Assembly: GCF_900108245.1 (NCBI RefSeq)
Contig: NZ_FNUY01000007.1
Span: forward strand, 248,001 to 312,000
Direction of reading: 5' to 3'
DNA from: Allobosea lathyri
GTDB taxonomy: Bacteria; Pseudomonadota; Alphaproteobacteria; Rhizobiales; Beijerinckiaceae
DNA: 64,000 nucleotides
The notes under the pieces are model-generated. The model was given only the letters and a program-made list of their open reading frames with translations. It made no database searches and was not told the DNA's origin. The translations under genes and the position numbers were made by a program. How positions within the stretch are numbered: position 1 is the stretch's first letter; each line of letters opens with the position of its first letter. Below, in pieces: positions 36,613 to 45,518 of this stretch.

Positions 36613-37524
36613 TCAGGCTTGTACAAAAGCCGGCGGTGACCGGCAGATCGCGCGCACACAGTCGCGCAACCAGCGATGGGCAGGGTCTGCATCCAGCCTG
36701 GGATGCCAGAGCAGGGAAACGGTGATCTCGGGCACCGCGACGGGGAGCGGAAACGTGATCATGCCGGCGCGCATCGTCTGCGTATGACGCTCGGGCACGG
36801 CGGCCACGAGATCGGAGGCCCGTGCGAGCGCCAGCGCGCCAGAAAAACCACCCACGATCGTCGCGACTTCGCGCCGCAGCCCGACTGCCTCCAGCGCCTC
36901 ATCGATCGGACCCGCATCGCGGCCACGGCGCGAGACGAGGATATGCCGGCAGGCGGCATAGCGATCGGGCGTGACCTCGCCTTGCGCCAGTGGATGTCCC
37001 TGGCGCACGACACCGACGAACCGATCGGAGAATAGCGCCTGCGCCCGGATTTCCGGACTCTGCGCCGGCCCGATCACACCGGTTTCGAGATCGACGCTGC
37101 CATCGCGCAGCGAGGCGCTGTCCTTGTCCGGCTTCTGCACGAAGCGCAGCCGCACGCTGGGCGCCTCCTCCTGCAGGCGCACGATCAGCGCCGGGCCGAA
37201 GGCTTCGACGAAGCCGTCGCTGGCGCGGATCGAGAACGTCGCGACGAGGCGCTGCAGATCGAGCGCCGAGGCGGGGCGCAGCATCTCTTCGGCCTCCTGC
37301 ACGACCGGCCCGACACGCGCCCGCAATTCAAGCGCGCGCGGCGTGGGCACGAGGCCGCGCCCAGCCCTGACCAGGAGCGGATCGCCGGTCGTCTCGCGCA
37401 ATCGCGCCAGAGCCCGGCTCATCGCCGAAGGGCTGAGCCGCAAGCGCCGGGCAGCAACGGCGACGCTGCCTTCGGCGAGCAACACATCGAGAGTGACGAG
37501 CAGGTTGAGATCAGGCGGTGTCAT
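36613..37524 (-). CDS. LysR-family regulator
   Basis: 303 residues. The helix-turn-helix lies at about 1-62 (MTPPDLNLLVTLDVLLAEGS, VAARRLRLSPSAMSRALARL). The effector domain (about 90-295) has FSIRASDGFVEAFGPALI and GVVRQGHPLAQGEVTP. It diverges from a DHA2-type efflux gene and probably controls it. A start further upstream at 37611 would place non-coding-looking residues before the canonical N-terminus. Confidence 0.9.
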   Translation of the reverse strand: MTPPDLNLLVTLDVLLAEGSVAVAARRLRLSPSAMSRALARLRETTGDPLLVRAGRGLVPTPRALELRARVGPVVQEAEEMLRPASALDLQRLVATFSIRASDGFVEAFGPALIVRLQEEAPSVRLRFVQKPDKDSASLRDGSVDLETGVIGPAQSPEIRAQALFSDRFVGVVRQGHPLAQGEVTPDRYAACRHILVSRRGRDAGPIDEALEAVGLRREVATIVGGFSGALALARASDLVAAVPERHTQTMRAGMITFPLPVAVPEITVSLLWHPRLDADPAHRWLRDCVRAICRSPPAFVQA

Positions 37525-37565
37525 GCCGGCAAGACTAGCACAGTCAATGGTGACATGGCGTTTCA

Positions 37566-37582
37566 TGCACTGATCGAGTGCA
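37566..37582. promoter_or_regulatory. TGCAC-N7-GTGCA palindrome between lysR and efflux gene
   Basis: TGCAC (37566-37570) and GTGCA (37578-37582) flank TGATCGA. The site is 41 bp upstream of the lysR start and 186 bp before the MFS start, a reasonable place for a LysR operator. The spacing differs from the classical T-N11-A, so this is a candidate only. Confidence 0.4.
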
Positions 37583-37768
37583 AAAGCTGCGCCTTCCGCC
37601 ACGCCACGCACGCCGCTATCTGCTTCGAAACACCTTTTCGGAGCTCATCATGATCCCCTGTCGCTTTGCTCCCGTCCCGGTTCATCGCCTTCCCCAGCCC
37701 GTCTCGACATCGCGCTGCTTGCTCGCCCTGTCGCAACCAGCCTCGCCGGCAGCGGAGAGGCGGAAGCA

Positions 37769-39211
37769 ATGCCTGTGAACATCCAACACTCCCTCGAAGC
37801 CGCGCCGATGCGAAGCGCCTCCGCGCGATGGGGCCTCACCGGCCTGTCGCTTTGCATGCTGCTATCGTCCCTCGGCACCAGCATCGCCAATGTCGGCCTG
37901 CCCGCATTGGCGCAGGCCTTTTCCGCCTCCTTCCAGCAGGTGCAATGGGTCGTTCTCGCCTATTTGCTCGCCATCACCACGCTGAGCGTCGGCGTCGGGC
38001 GGCTCGGCGACCTGTTCGGGCGCCGCCGTCTCCTCCTCGTCGGCATAGCCCTCTTCACGCTGGGGTCCGCAGCATGCGGCCTCGCCTCCGGATTGCCGGG
38101 ACTGATCGCAGCACGCGCTGTCCAGGGTTCGGGCGCCGCCATCATGATGACGCTGAGCCTCGCGCTCGTCGGAGAGGCCCTGCCGAAAGACCGGACCGGC
38201 AGCGCCATGGGTCTGCTGGGCACGATGTCGGCGGTGGGCACGGCGCTTGGGCCCTCGCTTGGCGGCGTTCTCATAGCGGGTTTCGGCTGGCGGGCGATTT
38301 TTCTCGCAACCTTGCCCTTCAGCGTCCTCGCCTTTGCGATCATAGGGCGTGGTCTTCCGCCCGATCGCTTCAGGGAGACGGGAGACAGGCCGCGCTTCGA
38401 CATGCTCGGCACGCTGCTGCTGGCCGCGACCCTGGCAGCCTACGCGCTGGCCATGACCTGGGGGCGCGGCAGTTTCGGCCCGCTCAACGCTGCGCTCCTG
38501 TTGGCCGCTGCTGCCGGAGCCGGCCTGTTCGTCTACGTTCAGGCAAAGGTGACCTCCCCACTGATCCGCCTCGCGATGCTGCGCGAGCCCGTCCTGCGGA
38601 CCGGTCTGCTCACGAACATGCTGGTCGCGACGGTGATGATGACGACGCTCGTCGTCGGTCCCTTCTATCTCGCAGGAGCGCTAGGCCTCGATGCAGCCGG
38701 CATCGGCCTGGCGATGGCTGTCGGGCCGGTGGTCTCGGCCCTGTCGGGCGTGCCGGCCGGCCGCCTGGTCGATCGTTTCGGCGCGCGGCTGATGACACTG
38801 GCCGGGCTCGCGATCATGATCCTCGCCGCCCTGCTCCTTGCGGCCCTGCCGCTGCGGGTCGGCATCGCCGGCTACATTGTAGCGCTGATGGTCCTCACGC
38901 CCGGCTACGCGCTGTTCCAGGCGGCCAACAACACGGCCGTGATGAGGGACATCGGCCCGGACCGGCGCGGGCTGGTCTCGGGAATGCTGAGCCTCGCCCG
39001 CAATCTCGGCCTCGTCACCGGCGCGTCTGCCATGGGCGCGGTGTTTGCCTTCGCCTCGCGGGCCGACGGCATCGCGACCTCAACGCCGGACGTGATCGCG
39101 ACCGGCATGCGCATCACCTTCGGCCTGTCCGGTGGCTTGCTGCTCCTGGCCCTGGCCATCGCGATGCGCGCCGGACAACCCCGCACCGGAGGCACGAGTA
39201 CCTCGCCTTGA
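37769..39211 (+). CDS. DHA2-family MFS drug efflux protein
   Basis: 480 residues, 14-helix DHA2 pattern. Motif A is GRLGDLFGRRRLLLVGIALF (about 80-99), motif B RAVQGSGAAIMMTLSLALVG, and motif C-like GPSLGGVLIAGFGWRAIFLA marks antiporters. It exports a lipophilic compound in exchange for protons. The start follows GGAGAGGCGGAAGCA. It pairs with the divergent lysR gene and is followed by a methyltransferase on the same strand. Confidence 0.92.
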   Translation: MPVNIQHSLEAAPMRSASARWGLTGLSLCMLLSSLGTSIANVGLPALAQAFSASFQQVQWVVLAYLLAITTLSVGVGRLGDLFGRRRLLLVGIALFTLGSAACGLASGLPGLIAARAVQGSGAAIMMTLSLALVGEALPKDRTGSAMGLLGTMSAVGTALGPSLGGVLIAGFGWRAIFLATLPFSVLAFAIIGRGLPPDRFRETGDRPRFDMLGTLLLAATLAAYALAMTWGRGSFGPLNAALLLAAAAGAGLFVYVQAKVTSPLIRLAMLREPVLRTGLLTNMLVATVMMTTLVVGPFYLAGALGLDAAGIGLAMAVGPVVSALSGVPAGRLVDRFGARLMTLAGLAIMILAALLLAALPLRVGIAGYIVALMVLTPGYALFQAANNTAVMRDIGPDRRGLVSGMLSLARNLGLVTGASAMGAVFAFASRADGIATSTPDVIATGMRITFGLSGGLLLLALAIAMRAGQPRTGGTSTSP

Positions 39212-39274
39212 ACGCCGCCCTTCACGCAGCTGCGGCATTTTTCCGATAAGGCTCCTGGCGAGGAGGCGCCCATC

Positions 39275-39910
39275 ATGAGCATAGCGAACGACGCCCGTTT
39301 CTGGGACCGGGCGTCACGAAAATACGCCAAAGGTGCGATTGCCGATCAGGCTGGATACGAGCGCACGCTGGACCGGACCCGCGCCCTGTTGGGACCGGCC
39401 GACAGGGTGCTGGAACTGGGCTGCGGAACCGGAACGACGGCGCTCCGGCTCTCAAGCGATGTTCAAACCTATCTTGCGACGGATGTTTCCCCCGGAATGA
39501 TCGCAATTGCCAATGAGAAGCACGCGGCCAAGCCTATTCCGGCCCTAGCCTTCCGCACCGCGACCGCAGAAGCGCTTGCGCCCGACGCCGGACAGTTCAA
39601 CGCGGTTCTGGGATTCAGCTATCTCCATCTGGTCCGCGACCTGCCCGGCACGCTGCGCCGCATCCACGCCTTGCTCGCGGCGGAGGGCCTGTTCATTTCC
39701 AAGACACCCTGCGTCGGGGATATGAACCCGCTCATCCGGCTTGCCTTGCCCGCGATGCGCGCGATCGGCAAAGCCCCCTATGCCGGCGTCTTTCGGGCGG
39801 CGGAGCTCAGCCGGCATATCCACGCCGCAGGCTTCGATATTCTCACCACGGAAAACCACGCAACGAAGGGCAACGACAACCGCCCCTACATCGTGGCTCG
39901 CAAGAGGTGA
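39275..39910 (+). CDS. Class I SAM-dependent methyltransferase
   Basis: 211 residues. FWDRASRKYAKGAI opens the protein as in UbiE/COQ5-like methyltransferases, the SAM loop is VLELGCGTGTTALRLSSDV (about 45-63), and ATDVSPGMIAIANEKH and FNAVLGFSYLHLVRDLPGTL follow. It lies 63 bp after the efflux gene on the same strand, with GAGGAGGCGCCCATC upstream. The substrate is unknown. Confidence 0.88.
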   Translation: MSIANDARFWDRASRKYAKGAIADQAGYERTLDRTRALLGPADRVLELGCGTGTTALRLSSDVQTYLATDVSPGMIAIANEKHAAKPIPALAFRTATAEALAPDAGQFNAVLGFSYLHLVRDLPGTLRRIHALLAAEGLFISKTPCVGDMNPLIRLALPAMRAIGKAPYAGVFRAAELSRHIHAAGFDILTTENHATKGNDNRPYIVARKR

Positions 39911-40171
39911 CGTGAACGTCGGGCTTGCGTGGAAACCCGTCCAATACGTCTCCCGCGGCCGGTTAGATCAAAGCCCCGTTGTATTGAGGATCGTGACCGC
40001 TTTCGACTCGACGAGGACGTCCAGAACGCCCGCTCTTGGGCAGCCCAGTCAGCCCAAAAATGCCACTTTGTTCACACATTGTCGTTTGAATCGGTAGCTG
40101 TGGCGATCAGCCGCGACGACCAATAGCCTGCGAGGATACTTTTAAATCGGGAACGACGACGGAGTAACTTG

Positions 40172-41278
40172 ATGGTGCCTGGAACCCGGCCTAGGCCTAC
40201 CAGTTCGGTGCCGCACCGTCCTCCCATAAGGTCTGCGCCGGCTGTTGCCGTGTTTGCGTGCTTAGGCGTCTTTGCGAGTCCTCCGTCCGGGCTCAATACT
40301 TTCGGGGCAATCGCAAACGCGGCCGAACCGACAGAGGCAGGTTCGGGCGACAAGAAGAAGGGCCGGGCGGCCAAGACAGGGTCTGGCGTTCCCCCTCGCA
40401 TGGAGCAGCCGGAACCGCGGGACGCCAGCACGCTCTCTCCTTCTTATTCCGTGGGCCAGCTTGGTGATCATCTGTGGTCTGTACGCTGGGAACTGGCCGC
40501 CGTCGGCGGTGCGCTTGCCGTCATCGGGTTGGCTGATTGGGGATGGGGGGATTCCAACTTTCGGTTCATTGAGGAAGGCTGGTTTGCCAAGAACACGCGC
40601 CATGGCGGCATGGACAAGATCGGCCATGCCTTTTCCACTTTCGTCATTGCGGACCTCCTCACGGACCGGATCCGCGCAAGTGCGGCCAATTCCACCGGTG
40701 CCCAGATCACCGGCTCGCTACTCGCATTCGGCATCATGGGTTTAGCTGAGACCCTCGACGGGTTCGCTGGCAAGCATCGCTTCTCGCGGGAGGACATTGC
40801 CGCAAATGCTGTCGGCGCGGCGTTCTCGATGATCCGGAACACGGTCCCTGGAATGAGAGAAAAGCTGGACTGGCGATTGCTGTACACGCCTGCGAGCTAT
40901 GAAAAGTACGGGATCACGACCTCTGATGGCGGCTTCCTGCCGCCTTACGAACGTCAACGCTATGTCATGGCATTGAAGGGGAGTGGATTTGCCCCGCTCA
41001 AAAGCACGCCGCTGCGATATGCTGAACTTCATGTCGGCTTCGATGCGCGTGGCTTTGAAAATAAAGAGCGCGCTCTCAGGTATCCGATCGAGCGGACATT
41101 CTACGTCGGTGTCGGCCTCAATTTGAATGAGGTCCTCTTCGGAGCAGGGAACCTGCCAAATTTTTCCAAGCAGAAGGATACATTGCCAGCCCGCGTAGCT
41201 CAGAAGGCGTTTGAGTACATCCAGGTGCCCTACACCGCGACTTACGGCGGGAAGCGCTTCTCGACCATTCGCAGGTGA
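40172..41278 (+). CDS. DUF2279 (YfiM-like) exported membrane protein
   Basis: 368 residues; the ATG at 40172 is preceded by GGAGTAACTTG. An N-terminal hydrophobic segment (APAVAVFACLGVFASPPSG) looks like a signal anchor, followed by a Lys/Gly linker. DUF2279 covers about 110-215, with MDKIGHAFSTFVIADLLTDR and GIMGLAETLDGFAGKHRFSR then EDIAANAVGAAFS. The last ~150 residues may form a beta structure (RYAELHVGFDARGF, RTFYVGVGLNLNEVLFGAGN). Codon use is less GC-rich than the neighbours, suggesting transfer. It stands upstream of GH5 and SGNH genes on the other strand. Confidence 0.75.
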   Translation: MVPGTRPRPTSSVPHRPPIRSAPAVAVFACLGVFASPPSGLNTFGAIANAAEPTEAGSGDKKKGRAAKTGSGVPPRMEQPEPRDASTLSPSYSVGQLGDHLWSVRWELAAVGGALAVIGLADWGWGDSNFRFIEEGWFAKNTRHGGMDKIGHAFSTFVIADLLTDRIRASAANSTGAQITGSLLAFGIMGLAETLDGFAGKHRFSREDIAANAVGAAFSMIRNTVPGMREKLDWRLLYTPASYEKYGITTSDGGFLPPYERQRYVMALKGSGFAPLKSTPLRYAELHVGFDARGFENKERALRYPIERTFYVGVGLNLNEVLFGAGNLPNFSKQKDTLPARVAQKAFEYIQVPYTATYGGKRFSTIRR

Positions 41279-41855
41279 CGGTAAGAGGTTACGTTGCCAC
41301 TCGGACCTCGTCCGCATTGCCCTTGTCTAGCCGGAGAGTCTCCTCGTCACGGGCGGCGGGCAGACTCGGTCGTTTGAAGCTTGTCGGCAAGGTTACCATG
41401 CGGCAGAACGCGGTTTCGTTCCCCATCGCAGGCACTCGCCGCTGCTGCACAAATGCCTGCTATCGGACATGCTGCCGATGTCGCCCTCAACCCTAAGCTG
41501 ACGCTCCAATCACCGAGTACGATGACTGGCGGCATCGGGTTATCGTCAGAATCAGCTTGCGGTCGCCCAGAGACGCCTCCGACACGATGTGCTTACCGTA
41601 TTGGCGCAGCGAATGATGCCCAATCGCCCATCGGCGCACTGAAGGACTGCCTCCGAAAGCACGCCAGCCTTCTGGTCGAGTGACCCCGTGCAAGTAACGC
41701 CTCGATCCGATCGAAAGCGGAAAACGTCGGTTTGCCCGATCTGTACCGGCAATCCACCGGCGCAAAACCCGCGCCGGGCTCCACCAACCGTCAATGGCGG
41801 CTGCGACGGACGGCTGCGTCGGAATCGAGGACGCCCATGGAAGCGCCGCATGCGC
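41279..41855. other. 577-bp gap with no convincing gene
   Basis: Short open frames exist on both strands but none has a ribosome site and a coherent protein. On the minus strand at about 41560-41700 one frame reads VTCTGSLDQKAGVLSEAVLQ then CADGRLGIIRCAN, cysteine-spaced like a small exported protein, before losing sense; this may be a decayed gene. Confidence 0.5.
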
Positions 41856-43097
41856 TCAGCGCAGCAACCCCAAGGGCGCTAGGACGGTCTCGTCAATTTT
41901 ACCCTGCGGGCTGACCATCTCCATGCCCCCCCAGCCCTTGAAGTTCCAATAGGCCCACGGCATTCGCTGGCTCTCGGCCGCCCGCCGGACGTTCTCGATC
42001 CACCGCAATCTGTCGCCGCCCAGCGGTCGTTCACGTGCGCTTGCGACGCAGCCGAACTCACCGAGCAATATCCGCTCCGGCTCGATGCCGTTCGAGCGTC
42101 CCCAAGCTGCCACTGTGGCGAAATCCTTCTCGACCTGCGCCGGGCCGTGGCCCTTCCGCACCAGCGCGTCGACGAGTTGACCAGTCCGCGCCGTAGCCCT
42201 GGCACTTGCGTCGCCGACGAGATCGGGAGCGGATTGGACGCGCCGGGTAGCGGCATCGACCAGCCCCCGAGCCTCAGCGGCAGTCATAGGCCACGGCACA
42301 CCGGCGAGAAACTGCGCATCGTCGCCGGGCACGCCCTGGTGTGTGAAGCTGTGCGGGTCGTAGTAGTGGAATGTGTAGAAGACGTTGCTGCCCTGGAAGG
42401 GCCGCGTATCCAGACGCACCAATCCCGGCCAGTTGCTCCACATCGCTCCCGTGAGGACCAGCGGCAGGTTGGGTGCTGCGGCGCGCGCGCGGCGGTGCAG
42501 TGTTTCCAGCATCACCTGCCAGCGCGGTAGATCGGCAGGAGCCTCGATCCAGGGCTCATTCATGAGCTCGAAGACAGTCTTGTCATGCGGCAGGCCGTTC
42601 AGAACGCCGGCGAGGCGTTCCACCAGATCGCCGTAGGACGAGAAGACGGCCGCTCCCGGCGCCATCAGGCTCCGAGGCGAATAAACGGGGTTGAGGGCGA
42701 TGGGATGGAGATCGACGATCACGCTAAACCCGGCGGCCTGGAAGCGTTGGACCAAAGCTATGGCTTGCCCGTCGAGCACGGCCGCCCGCTCCGTTCCGGC
42801 GGCGTCCATGAAAATCCCAGGATCGAGCGTCAACCTTACGAAATCGAACCCCCACGCGGAGAGCATCCGAAGGTCATCGTCTCCGAGTTGAAAACGCGCC
42901 CCCTTGAATGCTGGCCATGCGTACACGGTCTTTCCATCGACCTGCTTCACCTCGGGCCAGTTCAGCGGCAGATGAACGCCGATCCCACGTCGGAGTTTTG
43001 GCACCATGCCAGTTTGAAGGGCCTGAGCGCACGTCACGCCAGGCACAGTGCCGACAAGCATGCCGAGGCACGAGCGGCGCGTAACGGGACCAAGCAT
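41856..43097 (-). CDS. Glycoside hydrolase family 5 (cellulase-like)
   Basis: 413 residues. An N-terminal signal (VTRRSCLGMLVGTVPGVTCA; twin Arg but no full Tat motif) leads to a TIM barrel with RRGIGVHLPLNWPEV, FDFVRLTLDP, VIVDLHPIAL, the acid/base Glu181 in FELMNEPW, YTFHYYDPHSFTHQG and the nucleophile Glu347 in LLGEFGC. Both catalytic residues are kept. It acts outside the cytoplasm on a beta-glucan or the cell's own polysaccharide. It begins one base after the stop of the SGNH gene, so the two form an operon. Confidence 0.9.
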   Translation of the reverse strand: MLGPVTRRSCLGMLVGTVPGVTCAQALQTGMVPKLRRGIGVHLPLNWPEVKQVDGKTVYAWPAFKGARFQLGDDDLRMLSAWGFDFVRLTLDPGIFMDAAGTERAAVLDGQAIALVQRFQAAGFSVIVDLHPIALNPVYSPRSLMAPGAAVFSSYGDLVERLAGVLNGLPHDKTVFELMNEPWIEAPADLPRWQVMLETLHRRARAAAPNLPLVLTGAMWSNWPGLVRLDTRPFQGSNVFYTFHYYDPHSFTHQGVPGDDAQFLAGVPWPMTAAEARGLVDAATRRVQSAPDLVGDASARATARTGQLVDALVRKGHGPAQVEKDFATVAAWGRSNGIEPERILLGEFGCVASARERPLGGDRLRWIENVRRAAESQRMPWAYWNFKGWGGMEMVSPQGKIDETVLAPLGLLR

Positions 43098-43098
43098 T

Positions 43099-43842
43099 CT
43101 ACCAGCCTAGTCTAACAAACGCGTCGTTTACCGCGACCGCCACCTCCAGCGCTCCAGCGTCGTTCAAATGCAGCTTGTCGGACCGCAACGAACGCGGGAG
43201 CGTGCCGCGCGAAACCGCAAGCCTGTCTTCTTCGAACCGATGGTTCGCCTTGGCGAGCAGCAAGTCGTTTATCGGGACAAACCGCTCGCCATAGGCAGCC
43301 TTGAGCGCAGCATTGATCTTGAGGATGCTGTTATGGTCGGGCTCGCCAACGAATTCGTTCGGCATATCCGCCGTCGTCACGCCCAGCACGAGGTATTTTG
43401 ACCCCGGATTTAGAGACGCCACCATCGCCCCGACATTCGCGATGACCTGATCCGGGAGGTAGGAGTCGTTGCGACCCGCCCAGATCACGACCGATTCCGG
43501 TCCCGCTATTCGAGGGCGCTGAAGGAACCGGGCCTTGATGTCGGAGCTGGTTTCCTTGGGAATGCCGAGATTGACGGTCCGCCGCTGAAAAATCGCCTGG
43601 AGCATATGCGGATAATCCCGCCAGGCCGAGCCGCCATAGCCGGAGGTGAGACTGTCTCCCCAAAAATGGATTGGCAAATCTGCTACATGCAGCGAGCGAT
43701 AGTCGCCCACCACCAACCGCTTGCCGTCGTTATACAGGGCGGACGCCAGCGCCCGGCCCCTATGTCCGGCCATGATCGAGGCGACAAAAAACGCCAGCAA
43801 GATCGCGCCAATAGTCACGACCAGTAGGTTGCGCAATCTCAC
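43099..43842 (-). CDS. SGNH/GDSL hydrolase, membrane-anchored
   Basis: 247 residues from a GTG after GGAGAGTCTCTCG. One N-terminal helix (LLVVTIGAILLAFFVASIMA) anchors or exports it. The catalytic blocks are FWGDSLTSGYGG (Ser64), NLGIPKETSSD (Gly), WAGRNDS (Asn125) and SDKLHLND (Asp222, His225). Such enzymes remove or add acetyl groups on polysaccharides. It is the first gene of a two-gene operon with the GH5 enzyme, behind three 19-bp tandem repeats. Confidence 0.88.
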   Translation of the reverse strand: MRLRNLLVVTIGAILLAFFVASIMAGHRGRALASALYNDGKRLVVGDYRSLHVADLPIHFWGDSLTSGYGGSAWRDYPHMLQAIFQRRTVNLGIPKETSSDIKARFLQRPRIAGPESVVIWAGRNDSYLPDQVIANVGAMVASLNPGSKYLVLGVTTADMPNEFVGEPDHNSILKINAALKAAYGERFVPINDLLLAKANHRFEEDRLAVSRGTLPRSLRSDKLHLNDAGALEVAVAVNDAFVRLGW

Positions 43843-43867
43843 CGAGAGACTCTCCTCGCCACGAATG

Positions 43868-43924
43868 TCAGGGTATCATTGGAATTTCAGGGTATCGTTG
43901 CAATTTCACGGTATCGTTGAAAGT
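43868..43924. repeat. Three 19-bp tandem direct repeats upstream of the SGNH gene
   Basis: Units start at 43868, 43887 and 43906, consensus TCAGGGTATCGTTGCAATT, with two to five changes between units. They end 26 bp before the SGNH start on its upstream side. Direct repeats of nearly two helical turns here suggest an array of regulator sites; the regulator is unknown. Confidence 0.75.
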
Positions 43925-44231
43925 CTATCGACCGACACGGCTTCACACGCGACCCGGCGCGACGCCGGGTTCACGAAGCCAAAATTGATCTCCTCAATCG
44001 TGACTGTCTGAAGCTTCGGGAACCGCCTATATGCGGTCCTTGTGGTCTCGCCAAGCTTTGTTCCCCGGTCGTCGGGATCGCGTGCATGGCGAGGGTCGAC
44101 CAGAGCGCTTCGAGTTCGCGCTTGGTGATGATGGCAGCTTCCTCGACGTGACGCCGGTCTGCAGCAAGGTGCGGAAAGGCCCGAAACCGCCGTGCTTATC
44201 GAAGATTTTGAGGTTTTCGGCGCGATTTTTC
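43925..44231. other. 307-bp gap, possible gene remnants
   Basis: No intact gene. On the minus strand at about 44075-44150 a frame reads EEAAIITKRELEALWSTLAM then HAIPTTGEQ, which looks coding but lacks a start and soon loses sense, so a decayed gene is likely next to the tRNA border. Confidence 0.4.
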
Positions 44232-44306
<75 letters not shown>

Positions 44307-44483
44307 ACGCGCCGCGCCTTCTAGAACGCGGCGCAGCCTTGCGCAACCTGTCGCGTGCGCGGGACGAACAGGTAGTGACGGCTGCACCGAGTTGTGTCGA
44401 CTGCACGAAGAATTCCGCATCCCGGACGTGATGGCCTGTTGCACCCGCCCGCGGCGCTGGCTATAAGCCGCCCACCAGCGGAT

Positions 44484-44560
44484 CGGAGTGTGGCTCAGCC
44501 TGGTAGAGCACCTCGTTCGGGACGAGGGGGTCGCAGGTTCAAATCCTGCCACTCCGACCA
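44484..44560 (+). tRNA. tRNA-Pro (anticodon CGG)
   Basis: A 77-base cloverleaf: CGGAGTG pairs with CACTCCG, then A and encoded CCA. The anticodon stem CCTCG/CGAGG holds TTCGGGA, giving anticodon CGG. The T-arm is GCAGGTTCAAATCCTGC. The accessory region begins directly after this tRNA, which may be an integration site. Confidence 0.96.
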
Positions 44561-44593
44561 AAATTTCCCGTATTATATCAAGTCGTTACGACA

Positions 44594-44616
44594 AAAGCCC
44601 TTCGGGGCTTTTTCTC
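44594..44616 (+). terminator. Terminator of tRNA-Pro
   Basis: AAAAGCCC, loop TTCG, GGGCTTTTT: a short GC stem followed by a U-tract, 33 bp after the tRNA-Pro CCA end. Confidence 0.88.
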
Positions 44617-44650
44617 GTTCCGGACAGAAACCCGGACAGATTGCAGCGAA

Positions 44651-44839
44651 TCATGGCCGCCCCGTCTCCTGTTGATGAGCAAGCTCCCAGATCCGCAGGA
44701 CGGATTTTGAGTGATCCTGCATATGCGCGACGCAGCGCAGGAGCGGCGAGAGACCTTTGTTCCCTCTGACAATCTCCTGTTCTACGAGTTCGAATATGGC
44801 TTGCGCCATTTCGACCGCCCCCCGGGCATCATCTTCCAT
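44651..44839 (-). CDS. Small protein of unknown function beside tRNA-Pro
   Basis: 62 residues starting MEDDARGAVEMAQAIFELVE and ending LRIWELAHQQETGRP; helical, charged, with no recognised family. The frame extends upstream to 44995 but that part looks non-coding; a GTG at 44851 is another possible start. It follows the antirepressor gene by 82 bp on the same strand and could be the last gene of that operon. Confidence 0.5.
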   Translation of the reverse strand: MEDDARGAVEMAQAIFELVEQEIVRGNKGLSPLLRCVAHMQDHSKSVLRIWELAHQQETGRP

Positions 44840-44921
44840 GTCGAAAAGCACCGCTCGATTTCCCGAGGATTGAGTGTTGGGAGAGCCGGCGCGGTGTTTC
44901 AGCGCCGCGTCGGCTCGTCGA

Positions 44922-45506
44922 TCAGGCCGCTTCGACCGCAGGGTCGCGTTTGATCGCGGTGTAAGTGAAGAACTCACCCTGTCGCTCGTCGGCAAACATG
45001 GAAGGCGTCGTGGGCATGCCCAGCTTGAACCAGAGTTCGCGGGCCGACTGGCAGCCGAACGTCTGCCGAGCTTCCGTCACCAGCGAACGCTTGGTCTGCA
45101 TCGGCTCTTCGGTGTTCGGCGTTCCCTCAATCGTATCCCGGCGCTCCGACTGCGAACGGCCGTAGAAGTGCTTGTAGAGCACCGCATAGCATTCGCGCTG
45201 GTAGAGCAGCACCTTGTCCCGCACCTCGGCGTTCGGGATGCGGCCCGTGTCGATAGTCAGCAGCCAACCATTGACCAGTTCGAGCTTGATGCTGACCGCC
45301 TCTTGGTCGCCGCCACGCCCGAAGGGTATGGGCATGACGACCATACCTTCGGCCAAGATAGGGTTGCGTTTGACGCGCTGGAGCTGGCCAGACCAGTCCA
45401 TGCCCATGCTCTCGACGATGGGCTTAAGCGCCACGAAGGTGCCGTCGTCGTTCTCGAAGCCGTAGAGTTGGTCTCCACGGAAATTGACGGTAATGATCTG
45501 TCCCAT
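44922..45506 (-). CDS. Phage antirepressor (P22_AR_N domain)
   Basis: 194 residues. ITVNFRGDQLYGFENDDGTF, VALKPIVESMGMDWSGQLQR and VKRNPILAEGMVVMPIPFGR match the P22 antirepressor N-terminal domain (about 4-115); LLTIDTGRIP and LLYQRECYAVLYKHFYGR end it. The C-terminal ~70 residues (REL WFKLGMP) differ from P22 Ant. Such proteins bind and inactivate the phage repressor. It follows the Arc-like gene by 12 bp, with AAGGAGACCATCGG as ribosome site, the same order as arc-ant in P22. Confidence 0.88.
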   Translation of the reverse strand: MGQIITVNFRGDQLYGFENDDGTFVALKPIVESMGMDWSGQLQRVKRNPILAEGMVVMPIPFGRGGDQEAVSIKLELVNGWLLTIDTGRIPNAEVRDKVLLYQRECYAVLYKHFYGRSQSERRDTIEGTPNTEEPMQTKRSLVTEARQTFGCQSARELWFKLGMPTTPSMFADERQGEFFTYTAIKRDPAVEAA

Positions 45507-45518
45507 CCGATGGTCTCC

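Noticed and set aside
43868..43924. Possible short CRISPR or plasmid iteron array
   Set aside because: Units are contiguous without spacers, and there is no cas or rep gene beside them; regulatory repeats are more likely.
44561..44650. Integration (att) core after tRNA-Pro
   Set aside because: No second copy of the tRNA end or neighbouring integrase is visible in the window, so no att site is called.
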